Origin: Chlorobiota bacterium
Lineage (GTDB): Bacteria > Bacteroidota > Ignavibacteria > Kapaibacteriales > NICIL-2
Length of the DNA stretch: 64,000 nt
Direction of reading: 5' to 3'
NCBI GenBank assembly: GCA_026415505.1
Contig: JAOAGY010000032.1
Location: 1 to 64,000 of the forward strand
The notes beneath the pieces were generated by a model. The model saw only the letters and a program-made list of their open reading frames with translations. It was not told where the DNA came from and did no database searches. The position numbers were made by a program, and so were the translations under genes. This document shows positions 51,871-61,634 of the stretch, in pieces (position 1 is the stretch's first letter; each line of letters begins with the position of its first letter).

Positions 51871-52758
51871 TCATGTTCGCGAGCGGAACTGCTGCGCGAA
51901 TTGCTGAACTCGTTGCACGTAGTTCCGCGTTTCAGTGAATGGCGGAATGCCGCCGTGCCGCAACACAGCACCGGGACCGGCATTGTAGGCAGCCAATGCC
52001 AACGGTACGGAACCGAAACGATCGAGCATCATCCTGAGATACCGTGTTCCTCCGTCAATGTTTTCTTCTGGGTCGAAGACGTCACGAACACCGAGGTCGG
52101 CGGCTGTACCGTCCATGAGTTGCATCAGTCCTTTTGCACCAGCAGGAGACACTGCTTCCGGAACTCCGGCTGATTCGGCAGCGATGACTGCCTTGATGAG
52201 CCACGATGGAACGCGATAACGCGAGGCTGCGTTTTCGATGACTGTATCGAAGCGCTCTAACCGTGATTGGAGCTTTGCGTTTTTTTCTGGCGAGGGCGCT
52301 GGATCGGCAGGTGCGTGGGGTTGTGAGGTTTCGTGCGTTGTTGCGGGTAGTTTCGACAACTCGAGCGGCGTAGTGCGTGTCGTCACTAACGGCAATGCCG
52401 ATTCGCCTGTCAGGTGGCGGTACACCATTTCTGCGATACCGATGCCACGTCCCGATTGTGAAAGCTGGTCGGCAAGCTGCATCCCGCTCAGTGCGTCGAG
52501 CGCGTCAGCACCAAAACTCAGCTCGCCGTCGTTGTCGTCGTGTTCGTCGAGCATCGCCTGTCGCATCGTTTTGTACAGCTCGTGAATGAAGAGTGCTTCG
52601 AAACCACGAGCGACTTTTGCAGCTTGTTCGTGAGATATCGCGTTCGACGGTTGGGAGTTTTGTAGCACCTGTCCAAGCGATCGCCCTGCACTCTGCGATT
52701 GCAGTGCAACAGTCGCTCGATCGAGTGCGTCCGAACCAAGCGAAATGTCCATCGTCAT
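51871..52758 (-). CDS. flgJ: FlgJ-type rod-binding domain fused to SLT lytic transglycosylase domain
   Basis: N-term [24 protein letters not shown]...[26 protein letters not shown]-term [38 protein letters not shown]...[13 protein letters not shown]. Confidence 0.9.
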   Translation of the reverse strand: MTMDISLGSDALDRATVALQSQSAGRSLGQVLQNSQPSNAISHEQAAKVARGFEALFIHELYKTMRQAMLDEHDDNDGELSFGADALDALSGMQLADQLSQSGRGIGIAEMVYRHLTGESALPLVTTRTTPLELSKLPATTHETSQPHAPADPAPSPEKNAKLQSRLERFDTVIENAASRYRVPSWLIKAVIAAESAGVPEAVSPAGAKGLMQLMDGTAADLGVRDVFDPEENIDGGTRYLRMMLDRFGSVPLALAAYNAGPGAVLRHGGIPPFTETRNYVQRVQQFAQQFRSRT

Positions 52759-53852
52759 TGGATGATGAGTTCTGCTTGCAAGGAACCTGCCTGTTTGAGC
52801 GCTTGGAAAATAGCCACCAAATCGCGCGGGGAGACCTTCAGCGAATTGAGCGCATTTGCCAGGTCCTGTACGGTCGCCGTCGCCGGTAGCGCGACTGCAG
52901 GATTGCTCTGTTCTTGAGTGCGGACGAACGCATTCGAGACACGTGCTGTCGTGCCGATCGTAAAGGGTGCTGGCTGAACGACGGTGTTGAGCTGTTGGAT
53001 CTCGATTTCCAATCCACCATGCGCAACGACAGCGGGGAGCAATCGTACATTCCCACCGACGACGACGGTGCCTGTACGCTCGTTGATGACGACTTTGCCG
53101 GCGACGTCAACGCTTACCTCCGCCGATTCGATACGAGAGATGTACTCGATCGCCTGGGCTTGAGTTGTGCCTGTCGGAAACCGGACGACGACGGTTGCAG
53201 GATCGAGTGCCTGTGCCGTATTGGTGAGTCCTTCGAGCGCATTGATCGCCGTTGCGATTCGCGTTGCGGTGGTGTAGTCGGGATGATTCAAGACGATGCG
53301 AACCTCGCTACTCACCTTCGTCGAGTTTTCGACATTTCGTTCGAGCAGCAGTCCTGCTGGAACGCGCCCGGTGTTGGTCATGTTCTTTCCGGACCGCGAG
53401 CCGAGCGAGCTGACATCGTAGCCTCCGACACTCACCGGACCTTGAGCCATGCCATAGACGGTGCCGTCGGTAGCGACAAGCGGTGTCATGATCAGTGTTC
53501 CGCCCTGAAGTGAACGTGCATCTCCCAGACTGGAAACGGTGACATCTACTTTCGTGCCGGCACGTGCGAATGCGGGGATCGTTGCCGTCACCATGACCGC
53601 AGCAACATTCTGAGTACGCTGGAGAAAAATGTTCTGCTGCGGCGTGATGCCGAAGCGTTTGAGCATGTTCAAGACCGATTGAATCGTGAAATTCGAGCGT
53701 GGCGAGTCGCCCGTATTGTTGAGCCCCGTGACCAAACCATAGCCGACGACTTGGATACCTCCGCTGCCTTCGATCGTCGCAATGTCTTTGATGCGATCGG
53801 CAGACGCTCCGGTAATTGCCAGGGCAAGCAGCAGTATGATTCGTCGAGCCAT
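52755..53852 (-). CDS. flgI: flagellar P-ring protein
   Basis: [77 protein letters not shown]. Confidence 0.95.
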   Translation of the reverse strand: MARRIILLLALAITGASADRIKDIATIEGSGGIQVVGYGLVTGLNNTGDSPRSNFTIQSVLNMLKRFGITPQQNIFLQRTQNVAAVMVTATIPAFARAGTKVDVTVSSLGDARSLQGGTLIMTPLVATDGTVYGMAQGPVSVGGYDVSSLGSRSGKNMTNTGRVPAGLLLERNVENSTKVSSEVRIVLNHPDYTTATRIATAINALEGLTNTAQALDPATVVVRFPTGTTQAQAIEYISRIESAEVSVDVAGKVVINERTGTVVVGGNVRLLPAVVAHGGLEIEIQQLNTVVQPAPFTIGTTARVSNAFVRTQEQSNPAVALPATATVQDLANALNSLKVSPRDLVAIFQALKQAGSLQAELIIQ

Positions 53853-53865
53853 CGTCGTGGAATCC

Positions 53866-54429
53866 TCAGAACAAGAATCGCAAGAATTTGGTGAAGAGTC
53901 CCGGCTCCTGCGCCTTTGAGATGACGCCGTCGCCGTTGTAGATGAGAACAAGATCGGCAATTTGATACGAGTAAACGGTGTTGTCCGGCGAGATGTCCAC
54001 AAAACGAACGAAGCCGCGGAGCGTGATTGTTTGTGTCTCGCCGTTGATGCTCACTGTTCGTGTCCCTTCGATACGAAGTGCATTGAGATTACTCGCATCG
54101 GTGATACGTGCGGTGAGCTTTGCGCGGACACTCTCGGATCGGTTCGTTGTCCCTTGCCCGCTGAACGAGTTTTTCGTTCCGATACCCACGCCGGCACTGC
54201 CTTGGTTGTTGCCGAGCGAGCCGCTGGCTTGAGCGCTCAAATCGGTCGTCGTATTGTTTTGTGTTGTTGCTCGGTTGTCAGCTTGAGCGTCCTCGACGAT
54301 CAAGATGGTGACGACATCGCCCGTGCGGAATGCCTTGACGTCCGAATAGAGCGAGCGTGTGGCGCTCTCGGTGAATTGAGCCAGGCACCCAACGACTGCT
54401 GACATCAGGAGTACGATAGAGCATCTCAT
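53866..54429 (-). CDS. flgH: flagellar L-ring protein
   Basis: RSLYSDVKAFRTGDVVTILIVEDAQADNRATTQNNTTTDLS; FVRFVDISPDNTVYSYQIADLVLIYNGDGVI. Confidence 0.93.
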   Translation of the reverse strand: MRCSIVLLMSAVVGCLAQFTESATRSLYSDVKAFRTGDVVTILIVEDAQADNRATTQNNTTTDLSAQASGSLGNNQGSAGVGIGTKNSFSGQGTTNRSESVRAKLTARITDASNLNALRIEGTRTVSINGETQTITLRGFVRFVDISPDNTVYSYQIADLVLIYNGDGVISKAQEPGLFTKFLRFLF

Positions 54430-55190
54430 GGTGCTTGTCCGATTGGTTGCGATTGGTGAGAGTTGAGCTCGACGATGACGGTTCGGCGATCGGCGAGCGT
54501 ACCGACCAACACAGCGCCCGTATCGGAACGACGTACTTTCACGCGATCGCCGGGTTCGGCGTTTTGGAGGACATTTGCTGTTGTACGAATGGAGATCGCT
54601 CCGCTGCGGAGGATGAGATTGACGCTTTCGCCACTGCGAATACTGCCACCGCCGACGACATAGGTGCGGAGCAGGGGAGTGCCTGCTGCAATGCTCTGTG
54701 CCGCGCGCAGTCCGATGACTGAGTCGGGCAGTAGCTCCATGAAGCCGGTGGCATCGCGCAGCTCGTAGATGACGTCGCTCGATTCGATAGTTTCACCGCG
54801 TTGGAGTGGTCGCTTGGCGACGGGTACCATCCTGCGTGGTGTGATCTTGATCGGAACGCGCAGACGACGAAGTTCTTCTCCGTCAGCTTGAAACGATACT
54901 TCGACAACCGTCCGTCCCCATATCCGATCGTCGGGCAAACGGCAGTACGCAACGACGAAAGGACGATCGAAACGGACCTCGTCGAGCGGCGCAAGGATGC
55001 TGATCTCGTCGCTGTCGCCGATCCGTTCGCGCAGGAATGCTTCGATACCGCGCTGGAGCGTCGCAGGCGAGAACCGTGCTTCTTGCGGCTGCCCGAGAGC
55101 CGTTGACGAAATCGCCAACGATGTCGCCAGTACAGTTACCGCGGCGAGCATGCACGTTCCGTATCGCACACGTTCGATGAGCGTTCGCAT
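54426..55190 (-). CDS. flgA: flagellar basal-body P-ring formation chaperone (FlgA, SAF domain)
   Basis: PVAKRPLQRGETIESSDVIYELRDATGFMELLPDSVIGLRAAQSIAAGTPLL. Confidence 0.88.
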   Translation of the reverse strand: MRTLIERVRYGTCMLAAVTVLATSLAISSTALGQPQEARFSPATLQRGIEAFLRERIGDSDEISILAPLDEVRFDRPFVVAYCRLPDDRIWGRTVVEVSFQADGEELRRLRVPIKITPRRMVPVAKRPLQRGETIESSDVIYELRDATGFMELLPDSVIGLRAAQSIAAGTPLLRTYVVGGGSIRSGESVNLILRSGAISIRTTANVLQNAEPGDRVKVRRSDTGAVLVGTLADRRTVIVELNSHQSQPIGQAP

Positions 55191-55192
55191 CG

Positions 55193-55984
55193 TTACCGTT
55201 TGAGATTGACTGCAGTGCCGAGGATGTTGTCAGCTGTCTGTACGGACTTCGAGTTGATTTCGTATGCGCGCTGAGCGATGATCATGCTGACCATTTCTTG
55301 CACCAGGTCAACATTGGACGACTCCAGATGCCCTTGGATGAGTTCACCGGTGTTGTTTGTGCCGGGTTGCTCTTCGATCGGCAGACCCGATGCGGTCGTC
55401 GCGACGAAGAGATTGTCGCCGACCGAACGCAAACCAGCAGGATTGACGAATCGAACGAGCGTGATGCGTCCGATTTCTTGTTCGTCGGTTTGATTGTTAC
55501 CGAACACAGCAGTGACGATGCCATCGCGACTTATGCGGACCGTCGTTGCGTTGTCGGGGATCGTGATACGAGGTTCGAGAAAGTAACCCTGCGAAGTCAC
55601 GATTTCGCCATTGCGGTTGACAGTAAACGAGCCGTCGCGTGTGTAGGCAATGGTGTTGTCGGGACGGAGCACCTGGAAAAAACCTTCGCCATTGATTGCA
55701 AGGTCGAGCATGTTGCCGGTCTCGGTCACGGTGCCTTGCGAGAATTGCCGTGTCGTCGCGACGAGTTCAGTGCCGCTGCCGACCTGCACGTCCGGTAACG
55801 GCTCGATCCCAGCAGCAGCCGTTGTGCCCATGGGTCGCACCGTTTCATAGAGCAGGTCCTGGAATTCAGGACGCACACGCTTGTAGCCGGTCGTATTGAC
55901 GTTCGCCAAATTGTTGGCGATGATTTCGACAAATCGCTGCTGTGCACTCAAGCCGGTTGCGGCTGTGGTCAATGTTTTGTCCAT
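55193..55984 (-). CDS. flgG: flagellar distal rod protein FlgG
   Basis: TTAATGLSAQQRFVEIIANNLANVNTTGYKRVRPEFQDLLYETVRP; C-term LESSNVDLVQEMVSMIIAQRAYEINSKSVQTADNILGTAVNLKR. Confidence 0.95.
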   Translation of the reverse strand: MDKTLTTAATGLSAQQRFVEIIANNLANVNTTGYKRVRPEFQDLLYETVRPMGTTAAAGIEPLPDVQVGSGTELVATTRQFSQGTVTETGNMLDLAINGEGFFQVLRPDNTIAYTRDGSFTVNRNGEIVTSQGYFLEPRITIPDNATTVRISRDGIVTAVFGNNQTDEQEIGRITLVRFVNPAGLRSVGDNLFVATTASGLPIEEQPGTNNTGELIQGHLESSNVDLVQEMVSMIIAQRAYEINSKSVQTADNILGTAVNLKR

Positions 55985-56005
55985 GCTTGGAACCTCATGC
56001 TATGG

Positions 56006-56788
56006 TTAGGCAGTGAATCGTCCTATGTCGATCGAGCGATCGAGAGTCGAGTCGTTGGTCTGGATGACCTTCTGTCCTAACTCGAACATCCGTTGAAGTT
56101 GGATCATCGTGACCATCTCGCTGACAATATTCACATTGGATGCTTCGAGATAGCCTTGTTGAACGGCGATTCTTGTCGGGTCGAGTTCGACGATTTCTGT
56201 TGTGTCGGTCGGGACGAAGCTCGTCGCGCTCGAACGCTGTAGCGACTGGGGATTGGCGACTTCGACGACGCGTAGTTGAGCGACGTACTGCCCGTTGAGT
56301 TGAACTTCGCCTTGTGGCGAGATTTGGATCTGTCGTGCGATACGATCGTTGGATGGTGTATCGCCGAACGCCGGCAGCTCGATTTGGAGCGGACCGCTCG
56401 TCGAAAGGAGGTATCGTCCGTCGGCGGTGACGACGTAACCGCGATCATCGAGTGTGAAATGCCCCGCTCTTGTGAGATGCTCTGTCCCGTCAGTGTCGGC
56501 GACGACGAAAAATGTTGCATTTCCGTCGAGTGCAACATCGAGCGGGTTACCGGTCTTTTGAATTGCACCTGGACGGAAGTCGATGTACTGGCTGAGGGGG
56601 AGGTCTTCGGTTTCGGCATCGCCGCGAACGTTGAGCAAGTTCTCCCGCGCTTCGATGAGCGATTGTTCGAAAATACCGCCGCGTTTGAAGCCGACTGTAT
56701 TGGCATTGGCGAGGTTGTTGGCGGTGATTTCCAACCTCGTTTGCTGCGGCAACATGCCGAGTGCGGCAGTGTAGAGTTCCTTGAGCAT
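56006..56788 (-). CDS. flgF: flagellar hook-basal body rod protein (FlgF-like)
   Basis: LYTAALGMLPQQTRLEITANNLANANTVGFKRGGIFEQSL; EASNVNIVSEMVTMIQLQRMFELGQKVIQTNDSTLDRSIDIGRF. Confidence 0.85.
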   Translation of the reverse strand: MLKELYTAALGMLPQQTRLEITANNLANANTVGFKRGGIFEQSLIEARENLLNVRGDAETEDLPLSQYIDFRPGAIQKTGNPLDVALDGNATFFVVADTDGTEHLTRAGHFTLDDRGYVVTADGRYLLSTSGPLQIELPAFGDTPSNDRIARQIQISPQGEVQLNGQYVAQLRVVEVANPQSLQRSSATSFVPTDTTEIVELDPTRIAVQQGYLEASNVNIVSEMVTMIQLQRMFELGQKVIQTNDSTLDRSIDIGRFTA

Positions 56789-56830
56789 CCGTGCTACCGT
56801 CGAAAGTCCTGCATCCTACTCACTAATGCC

Positions 56831-56845
56831 GCAAGATGTGTGCCA
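56831..56845 (-). promoter_or_regulatory. sigma-54 (-24/-12) promoter of the flagellar operon
   Basis: Minus-strand TGGCACACATCTTGC: GG-N10-GC spacing, close to TGGCACGN4TTGCW; about 42 nt upstream of the flgF ATG. Confidence 0.65.
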
Positions 56846-56850
56846 ATAGC

Positions 56851-56894
56851 AGTGAACAAAAACGAAGCGGGTGAACCGCAAAGGCTCACCCGCT
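56851..56894 (-). terminator. intrinsic terminator of the VWA/HYDIN gene
   Basis: Minus strand AGCGGGTGA-loop-TCACCCGCT (9-bp perfect stem) followed by TCGTTTTTGTTC. Confidence 0.75.
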
Positions 56895-56918
56895 GCAATG
56901 TCGAGCGCCCTACTATCG

Positions 56919-59900
56919 TTAGCGAGTTATCACTACCGGCTCGACAATCGAGCGCAGAGGCGTCAACAGCCTGACGAAATAGGTACCGCTTGGAATACTG
57001 CCGGTCGGTACAACATACGTGAACTCGCCACGACTATTCCCCTCAGCAATGCGGAGTACTTCTGTACCGAGCGGTGAAAACAGTTCGAGCTTGTACGGAA
57101 TGTCTTCGCCGATGGTGACCGAGAGAACAAGATCGCTCGTTGCCGATTGCCCGGTCGAAATCGCGGTTGGTTCAGTGATCGTTACACGGCGCACCTGCTG
57201 TGCACAGTAGTAAGGCGTTGTAACCAGACCGTCGGTGCTCCGGACAACGATGCAGGGGTAATCGTTGGCATTGAGCAGCGTGGCACGGATAGTCTGCACC
57301 ATCGCATCGGTAACGAATGTCGTCACTGGAATTTGTACATCGAGTGTACCCGTCATGATGCCCAAAGCACTGGTACCATCGAGAATTGTTCCAGTCGGTA
57401 GATGTTGGAGCGACCATGTCCAGCCGTTCTGAAGCGATTGGAAGCTGGCGTCGTCAATTTCGATTGCTGTGATCGAATAGTCGAGCTGAAGCCGTAATCG
57501 TCGTACAAGAGATCCGGCGTCTGGCGATGTTACAAGCTTGATTGTAATCGGTTTCGTCTGTCCGACATCGATCGTGGCATTGCCGACTGCGATATCGAGG
57601 GTACGTGTTACGCCTGTTGCTGTAAAGGTTGCTCGAAATGGCTGTGCCAGTGCTGGCGATGATATCGTCACGACAATTGTGCGTGTGCCCGCGACCGGAG
57701 TGTACCGAATGGTAATGGTTGTAGAGCCGCCGGCGGGCACGACGGAATCGCTTGCCGTCACGACAAAGTCTGCGACGTCACCTTGTGTAGCGATCGTGAA
57801 AGGTTCAGTTTGAGTGCCCGGATTGCTGAGAGTTATCGTTCGAGTGACAACGGATTCGCACAAGAGAATCTCGCCGAAATCTTGCGGTGTTGTGATCGAG
57901 AGGGCAAGACCGATGCCACTCACTGTGACCGTTGTTGTAGCGTCGGGATCGGTTTGAGGACCTGGCGCAGCGTCGGATACAATTGTGATACGAGCGACGT
58001 TGGGTCCGGCTTGCCGTGGCTGGAATCGCATCGGCAATACCAGCGAATCACCGATCGGAATTGTTACGTTCGATTGCGGTGGCGCGGTGAACGAGAAACT
58101 TGCGTCATCGGGATCGCTGATGCGCTTGACGACCAGTGGAGCGGTCGTGCTCGTATTGCGGATGACCAGCGGCACAACCTCTGGCGAGAGATCGCCGACC
58201 GGCCAGGGCGAGAAGGTCACATCTGGTGCTTCGATCTTGGGCAGCGTTCCTATGCCGGTTGTGCGTGCTGCAATTGGTCCGCCGAGACCTTGGACGGAAA
58301 CCTCGATCCATTCACCGAGATTGCCTTCGTTCTGTGGCGAGAACGTGACATCGAAAGAACGCTCTTGACCGGCTGGCAGAGTAAACGGCGTTGCAGGAAG
58401 GTTCCCAAGCTGGAAGTCCCCGCTGGGACTACGGAGCCGAATACTTGTAATCACCGCGTCGAGCGAGTCGTTGGTGTTGCGGATGCGCGCCGGCATTGTT
58501 GTTGTCGTCAGCAGGCGATGGGGTCCGAATTGCGGGACTTGTAGCTCCACTTCCGATGGTAAGGCGATACCGGTGATCGTCTGTTGTTGTGTACCGCCGC
58601 ATTTATCGGGTAATTCGATAACGAAGGATGCTGTCTGTTGTCCTGCGACACTCGGCAGAAAACCGATATCCACGACCAAGCATTGTCCCGGTGCGAGGTC
58701 GAACGGACATCCAGTTGTGGCATCGAGCGTACAACCGGTTGCCGGAATTGTCGCGCTGAAGGCGTTTGTGGGATCGTTCGCAAGTTTGATTGTGCCGGAC
58801 AACGCTTCGTTGCCTGTGTTGCGCAACAAGCAATGATTGCTGAGCTGGCGGAGAACGCCGACACTGGTCGTAATTGGTGGTGGGGCGGTGATCGTGTACT
58901 TGCACGGTGGCAACCCCAGTCCGGTCACAGCGACTGTTGCAGGGTTGCCACAGTTGCCTTGTACCGTGAGTGTCGCATTGTGTATTCCTTCGGCTGCTGG
59001 TAGGAACAATAGCTCGATGCTCACACACTCTCCCGGTTTGAGTACGTAGTCTTTCCAATTGGAGACGAGCTGGAATTGTGCGGCGTTCGGTCCGCTAAAG
59101 CTCATGGTCGTGATGATGATCGGAATTTCTCCATCGTTGCAGAGCACACCACTGAAAACACGCGACGTCGTTTCCCCTGCCGCAATGGAGCCGACGTCGA
59201 GTGTTGGCACGCGGAATCGGATGAGCGGAGATTGAACTCGGAAGGTTGTATCGCTGACGTCTTCGGAGCCAGGGATAAAGCCGAATTTGCGCAGATAGAC
59301 GTCGGTTCCGCCACGACTGGTCAACGTAATCGAGCCGCTTCGAAGCTGAGTGTCGAATCCGCCGGTTTCATAGCGGTTACCGTCGTTGTCTCGAATGCTC
59401 GGTTTCGTGTACGGTGCGGCGATGTAGCGCTTCTGGAGACTGGTGACGGTCAGCGATGTATTGAAAATGGCTGTGAAGGGATCGAAAACATTCGCGTTGG
59501 TGCTATTGATCGAGATGGAGGGTGTCGTGTTGAATTGCAATTTGCCTTTGAACCATCCATAAAGGTAAATCGAGCCACCGGTGAACGCAATGGAGTCCAC
59601 TCGTACTTCGGTGGCACCTGTACCGCCTCCTCCTCCGACTGCAACTTGAATCGCATTACCGCTCGGCGAATAGACAGCTATGAACGCATTGTTGACATCG
59701 AGTGCGTTCGACTTGCTGACCGTTGCACTACCGAACTGCGCCGTACTGCTGCGGAACGTCCCTGCCACGTAGAGATTGTCGTTGTTGTCAATTGCCAGGC
59801 AACAGCCAACATCGGTTCGGTTGCCGCCACCATTGCGTGCCCAGATCAAATTCCCATCCGTGTCAAAGCGGGCAACGAACATATCGCTTTCGCCGTACCC

Positions 59901-61541
59901 GGTGAGTGTCGTCCCATTGATTGTAGCGGTGTTGGTGAACGTTCCTGCGATGTGGACGTACATCTGCCGCGAATCGAGCACTACCGACCGGCATGTATCG
60001 AAACTCGATCCGCCGATCTGCTGCGCCCATTGATAGGCTGAATCAGGAGGAACAACGACTCGAATACGATAGTTCTGCCCAGCCTGTGGTGGCTTCCAAC
60101 GGAATGAATAACCCGTTGCTTGCCTGGTGATGAGCTGCCATGTTGGTGTTGGGCGATTGCCGTCTGCTGCGTAGTAAATATCAACGCCCTGATTCGGTTC
60201 GACACCTGCCCAGCGGATAATTACCGAATCACACGTCGAAAACAACTCCCCACCGTTCGGCGAGACGACCAGTGCACGCGATAGACCGCCGATAAGCGTG
60301 ACGGACGTTGGACAAGGATTCCCATCGAGCGTCAGCGTTGCTTGACGGAATTGCTTTGAACCCTGTTGCGTGAATTGAACGGTCGGCTCCCATGTTTCGC
60401 CCGGTTGTAGCGTGAACGGCAGCGTCTTGCCTGCCATGTCCACGATTGTGTAAAAACCGGTAGGAACAATCGGCAGTGCCGTAATCTGCATCGGTGCGTT
60501 GACTGCTCTGATTGTCAGTTTGACGGTTGTCGAAATGCCGGGATTGGGGTTGCCGAAGTATGCTACCGAAGGAGTGATGTCCAGCCGTGCTACAGACTGT
60601 GGCGGTGCGACATACTGCAGCGATGATGACGTCGGAGGTGTCGTTCGCAAGAACGATGCGTTGACGTTTCTGATGCGTTCTTGTTCGGAACAGCTCCATG
60701 GTGCCGTCCATTCCAGGAAGCATTTTTCACGCATGGTCGTCTCCAATGCGATGAGGCGGTAGATGTCTTTGAGCCGTTCTTTTGTGAACACTGCATATGA
60801 CTTGCCGCCTGTAGTCCGTGCGATTCGATCGAGATCGGCGTTCATACTCAAACCGACCGTGATTGCGTAAAAAGTGATCGCTTCCCGGCGGCACCGTGCG
60901 ATGATCGTATCTGTCTGCGGAGGGTTGTCGGGTTGACCATCGGTCAAGAAGATGACGATACGACGAATCGTGCGTGGCATCAACGATAGAAGTTTGATGG
61001 CGCCGAACGATGTGTCGAGCATCGGTGGATCGTACTTTGTCGAGCCGTCAGGGCGAATCTTGTTGAGCGAGTCGAGAATCGGTTGAGCCGTCGTCTTGAA
61101 CGGGCATGTCAACTCTGCGACCCCACCGAAAGTTACAAGCGCAACAGAGGACGGAGGATTGAACGGGAACTGCCGCAAGAATTCAGCAACTCCAGCTTTG
61201 ACCCAATCCCACCGGGTTTCCCGTGTACTGCCGTCAACGATCTCCAGCATAGAGGCGCTACGATCGACAACAAGGACAACGTTGGCTTTGGGATCTTCTT
61301 GGCTCAATTCGCAGACGACTTGTAAGGTCGCCTGCATCGAACGTCCATTTTCAATGACCGAAAAATCGTTCGGTTGCAAGTTCGTGTACGGGTTGCCCCA
61401 TTGATCAGAGGCGATAAATTGCGATCGAACGCGCGGGTAATTACTGAGGTCAACATCAACGAGCGTGAACGTCTGTGTTTTTGCAAGCTCAGGTACAAGG
61501 AGCAGTGTTGCGGCAACTGCAAGCGTAGCTAACCGATTCAT
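56919..61541 (-). CDS. 1540-aa secreted VWA domain / beta-propeller-like / HYDIN-type protein with T9SS-like C-terminal domain
   Basis: Signal peptide; VWA core VVLVVDRSASMLEI...IVIFLTDGQPDNPPQT; propeller-like DMFVARFDTDGNLIWARNGGGNRTDVGCCLAIDNNDNLYVAGTF; HYDIN-type repeats; C-term LELFSPLGTEVLRIAEGNSRGEFTYVVPTGSIPSGTYFVRLLTPLRSIVEPVVITR. Confidence 0.8.
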   Translation of the reverse strand: MNRLATLAVAATLLLVPELAKTQTFTLVDVDLSNYPRVRSQFIASDQWGNPYTNLQPNDFSVIENGRSMQATLQVVCELSQEDPKANVVLVVDRSASMLEIVDGSTRETRWDWVKAGVAEFLRQFPFNPPSSVALVTFGGVAELTCPFKTTAQPILDSLNKIRPDGSTKYDPPMLDTSFGAIKLLSLMPRTIRRIVIFLTDGQPDNPPQTDTIIARCRREAITFYAITVGLSMNADLDRIARTTGGKSYAVFTKERLKDIYRLIALETTMREKCFLEWTAPWSCSEQERIRNVNASFLRTTPPTSSSLQYVAPPQSVARLDITPSVAYFGNPNPGISTTVKLTIRAVNAPMQITALPIVPTGFYTIVDMAGKTLPFTLQPGETWEPTVQFTQQGSKQFRQATLTLDGNPCPTSVTLIGGLSRALVVSPNGGELFSTCDSVIIRWAGVEPNQGVDIYYAADGNRPTPTWQLITRQATGYSFRWKPPQAGQNYRIRVVVPPDSAYQWAQQIGGSSFDTCRSVVLDSRQMYVHIAGTFTNTATINGTTLTGYGESDMFVARFDTDGNLIWARNGGGNRTDVGCCLAIDNNDNLYVAGTFRSSTAQFGSATVSKSNALDVNNAFIAVYSPSGNAIQVAVGGGGGTGATEVRVDSIAFTGGSIYLYGWFKGKLQFNTTPSISINSTNANVFDPFTAIFNTSLTVTSLQKRYIAAPYTKPSIRDNDGNRYETGGFDTQLRSGSITLTSRGGTDVYLRKFGFIPGSEDVSDTTFRVQSPLIRFRVPTLDVGSIAAGETTSRVFSGVLCNDGEIPIIITTMSFSGPNAAQFQLVSNWKDYVLKPGECVSIELLFLPAAEGIHNATLTVQGNCGNPATVAVTGLGLPPCKYTITAPPPITTSVGVLRQLSNHCLLRNTGNEALSGTIKLANDPTNAFSATIPATGCTLDATTGCPFDLAPGQCLVVDIGFLPSVAGQQTASFVIELPDKCGGTQQQTITGIALPSEVELQVPQFGPHRLLTTTTMPARIRNTNDSLDAVITSIRLRSPSGDFQLGNLPATPFTLPAGQERSFDVTFSPQNEGNLGEWIEVSVQGLGGPIAARTTGIGTLPKIEAPDVTFSPWPVGDLSPEVVPLVIRNTSTTAPLVVKRISDPDDASFSFTAPPQSNVTIPIGDSLVLPMRFQPRQAGPNVARITIVSDAAPGPQTDPDATTTVTVSGIGLALSITTPQDFGEILLCESVVTRTITLSNPGTQTEPFTIATQGDVADFVVTASDSVVPAGGSTTITIRYTPVAGTRTIVVTISSPALAQPFRATFTATGVTRTLDIAVGNATIDVGQTKPITIKLVTSPDAGSLVRRLRLQLDYSITAIEIDDASFQSLQNGWTWSLQHLPTGTILDGTSALGIMTGTLDVQIPVTTFVTDAMVQTIRATLLNANDYPCIVVRSTDGLVTTPYYCAQQVRRVTITEPTAISTGQSATSDLVLSVTIGEDIPYKLELFSPLGTEVLRIAEGNSRGEFTYVVPTGSIPSGTYFVRLLTPLRSIVEPVVITR

Positions 61542-61634
61542 GATTGAAATCCTCCAAATGTAGATGCCATCGTACTGACGAAAAATTTTACACATGCATT
61601 GCACAACAATAACACTCAGGCAAGCTATCTTGTA

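Noticed and set aside
61555-61562. TACATTTG on the minus strand as a promoter for the VWA gene
   Set aside because: Only 13 nt from the ATG and overlapping the GGAGG ribosome-binding site, unlike the 25-38 nt spacing elsewhere.
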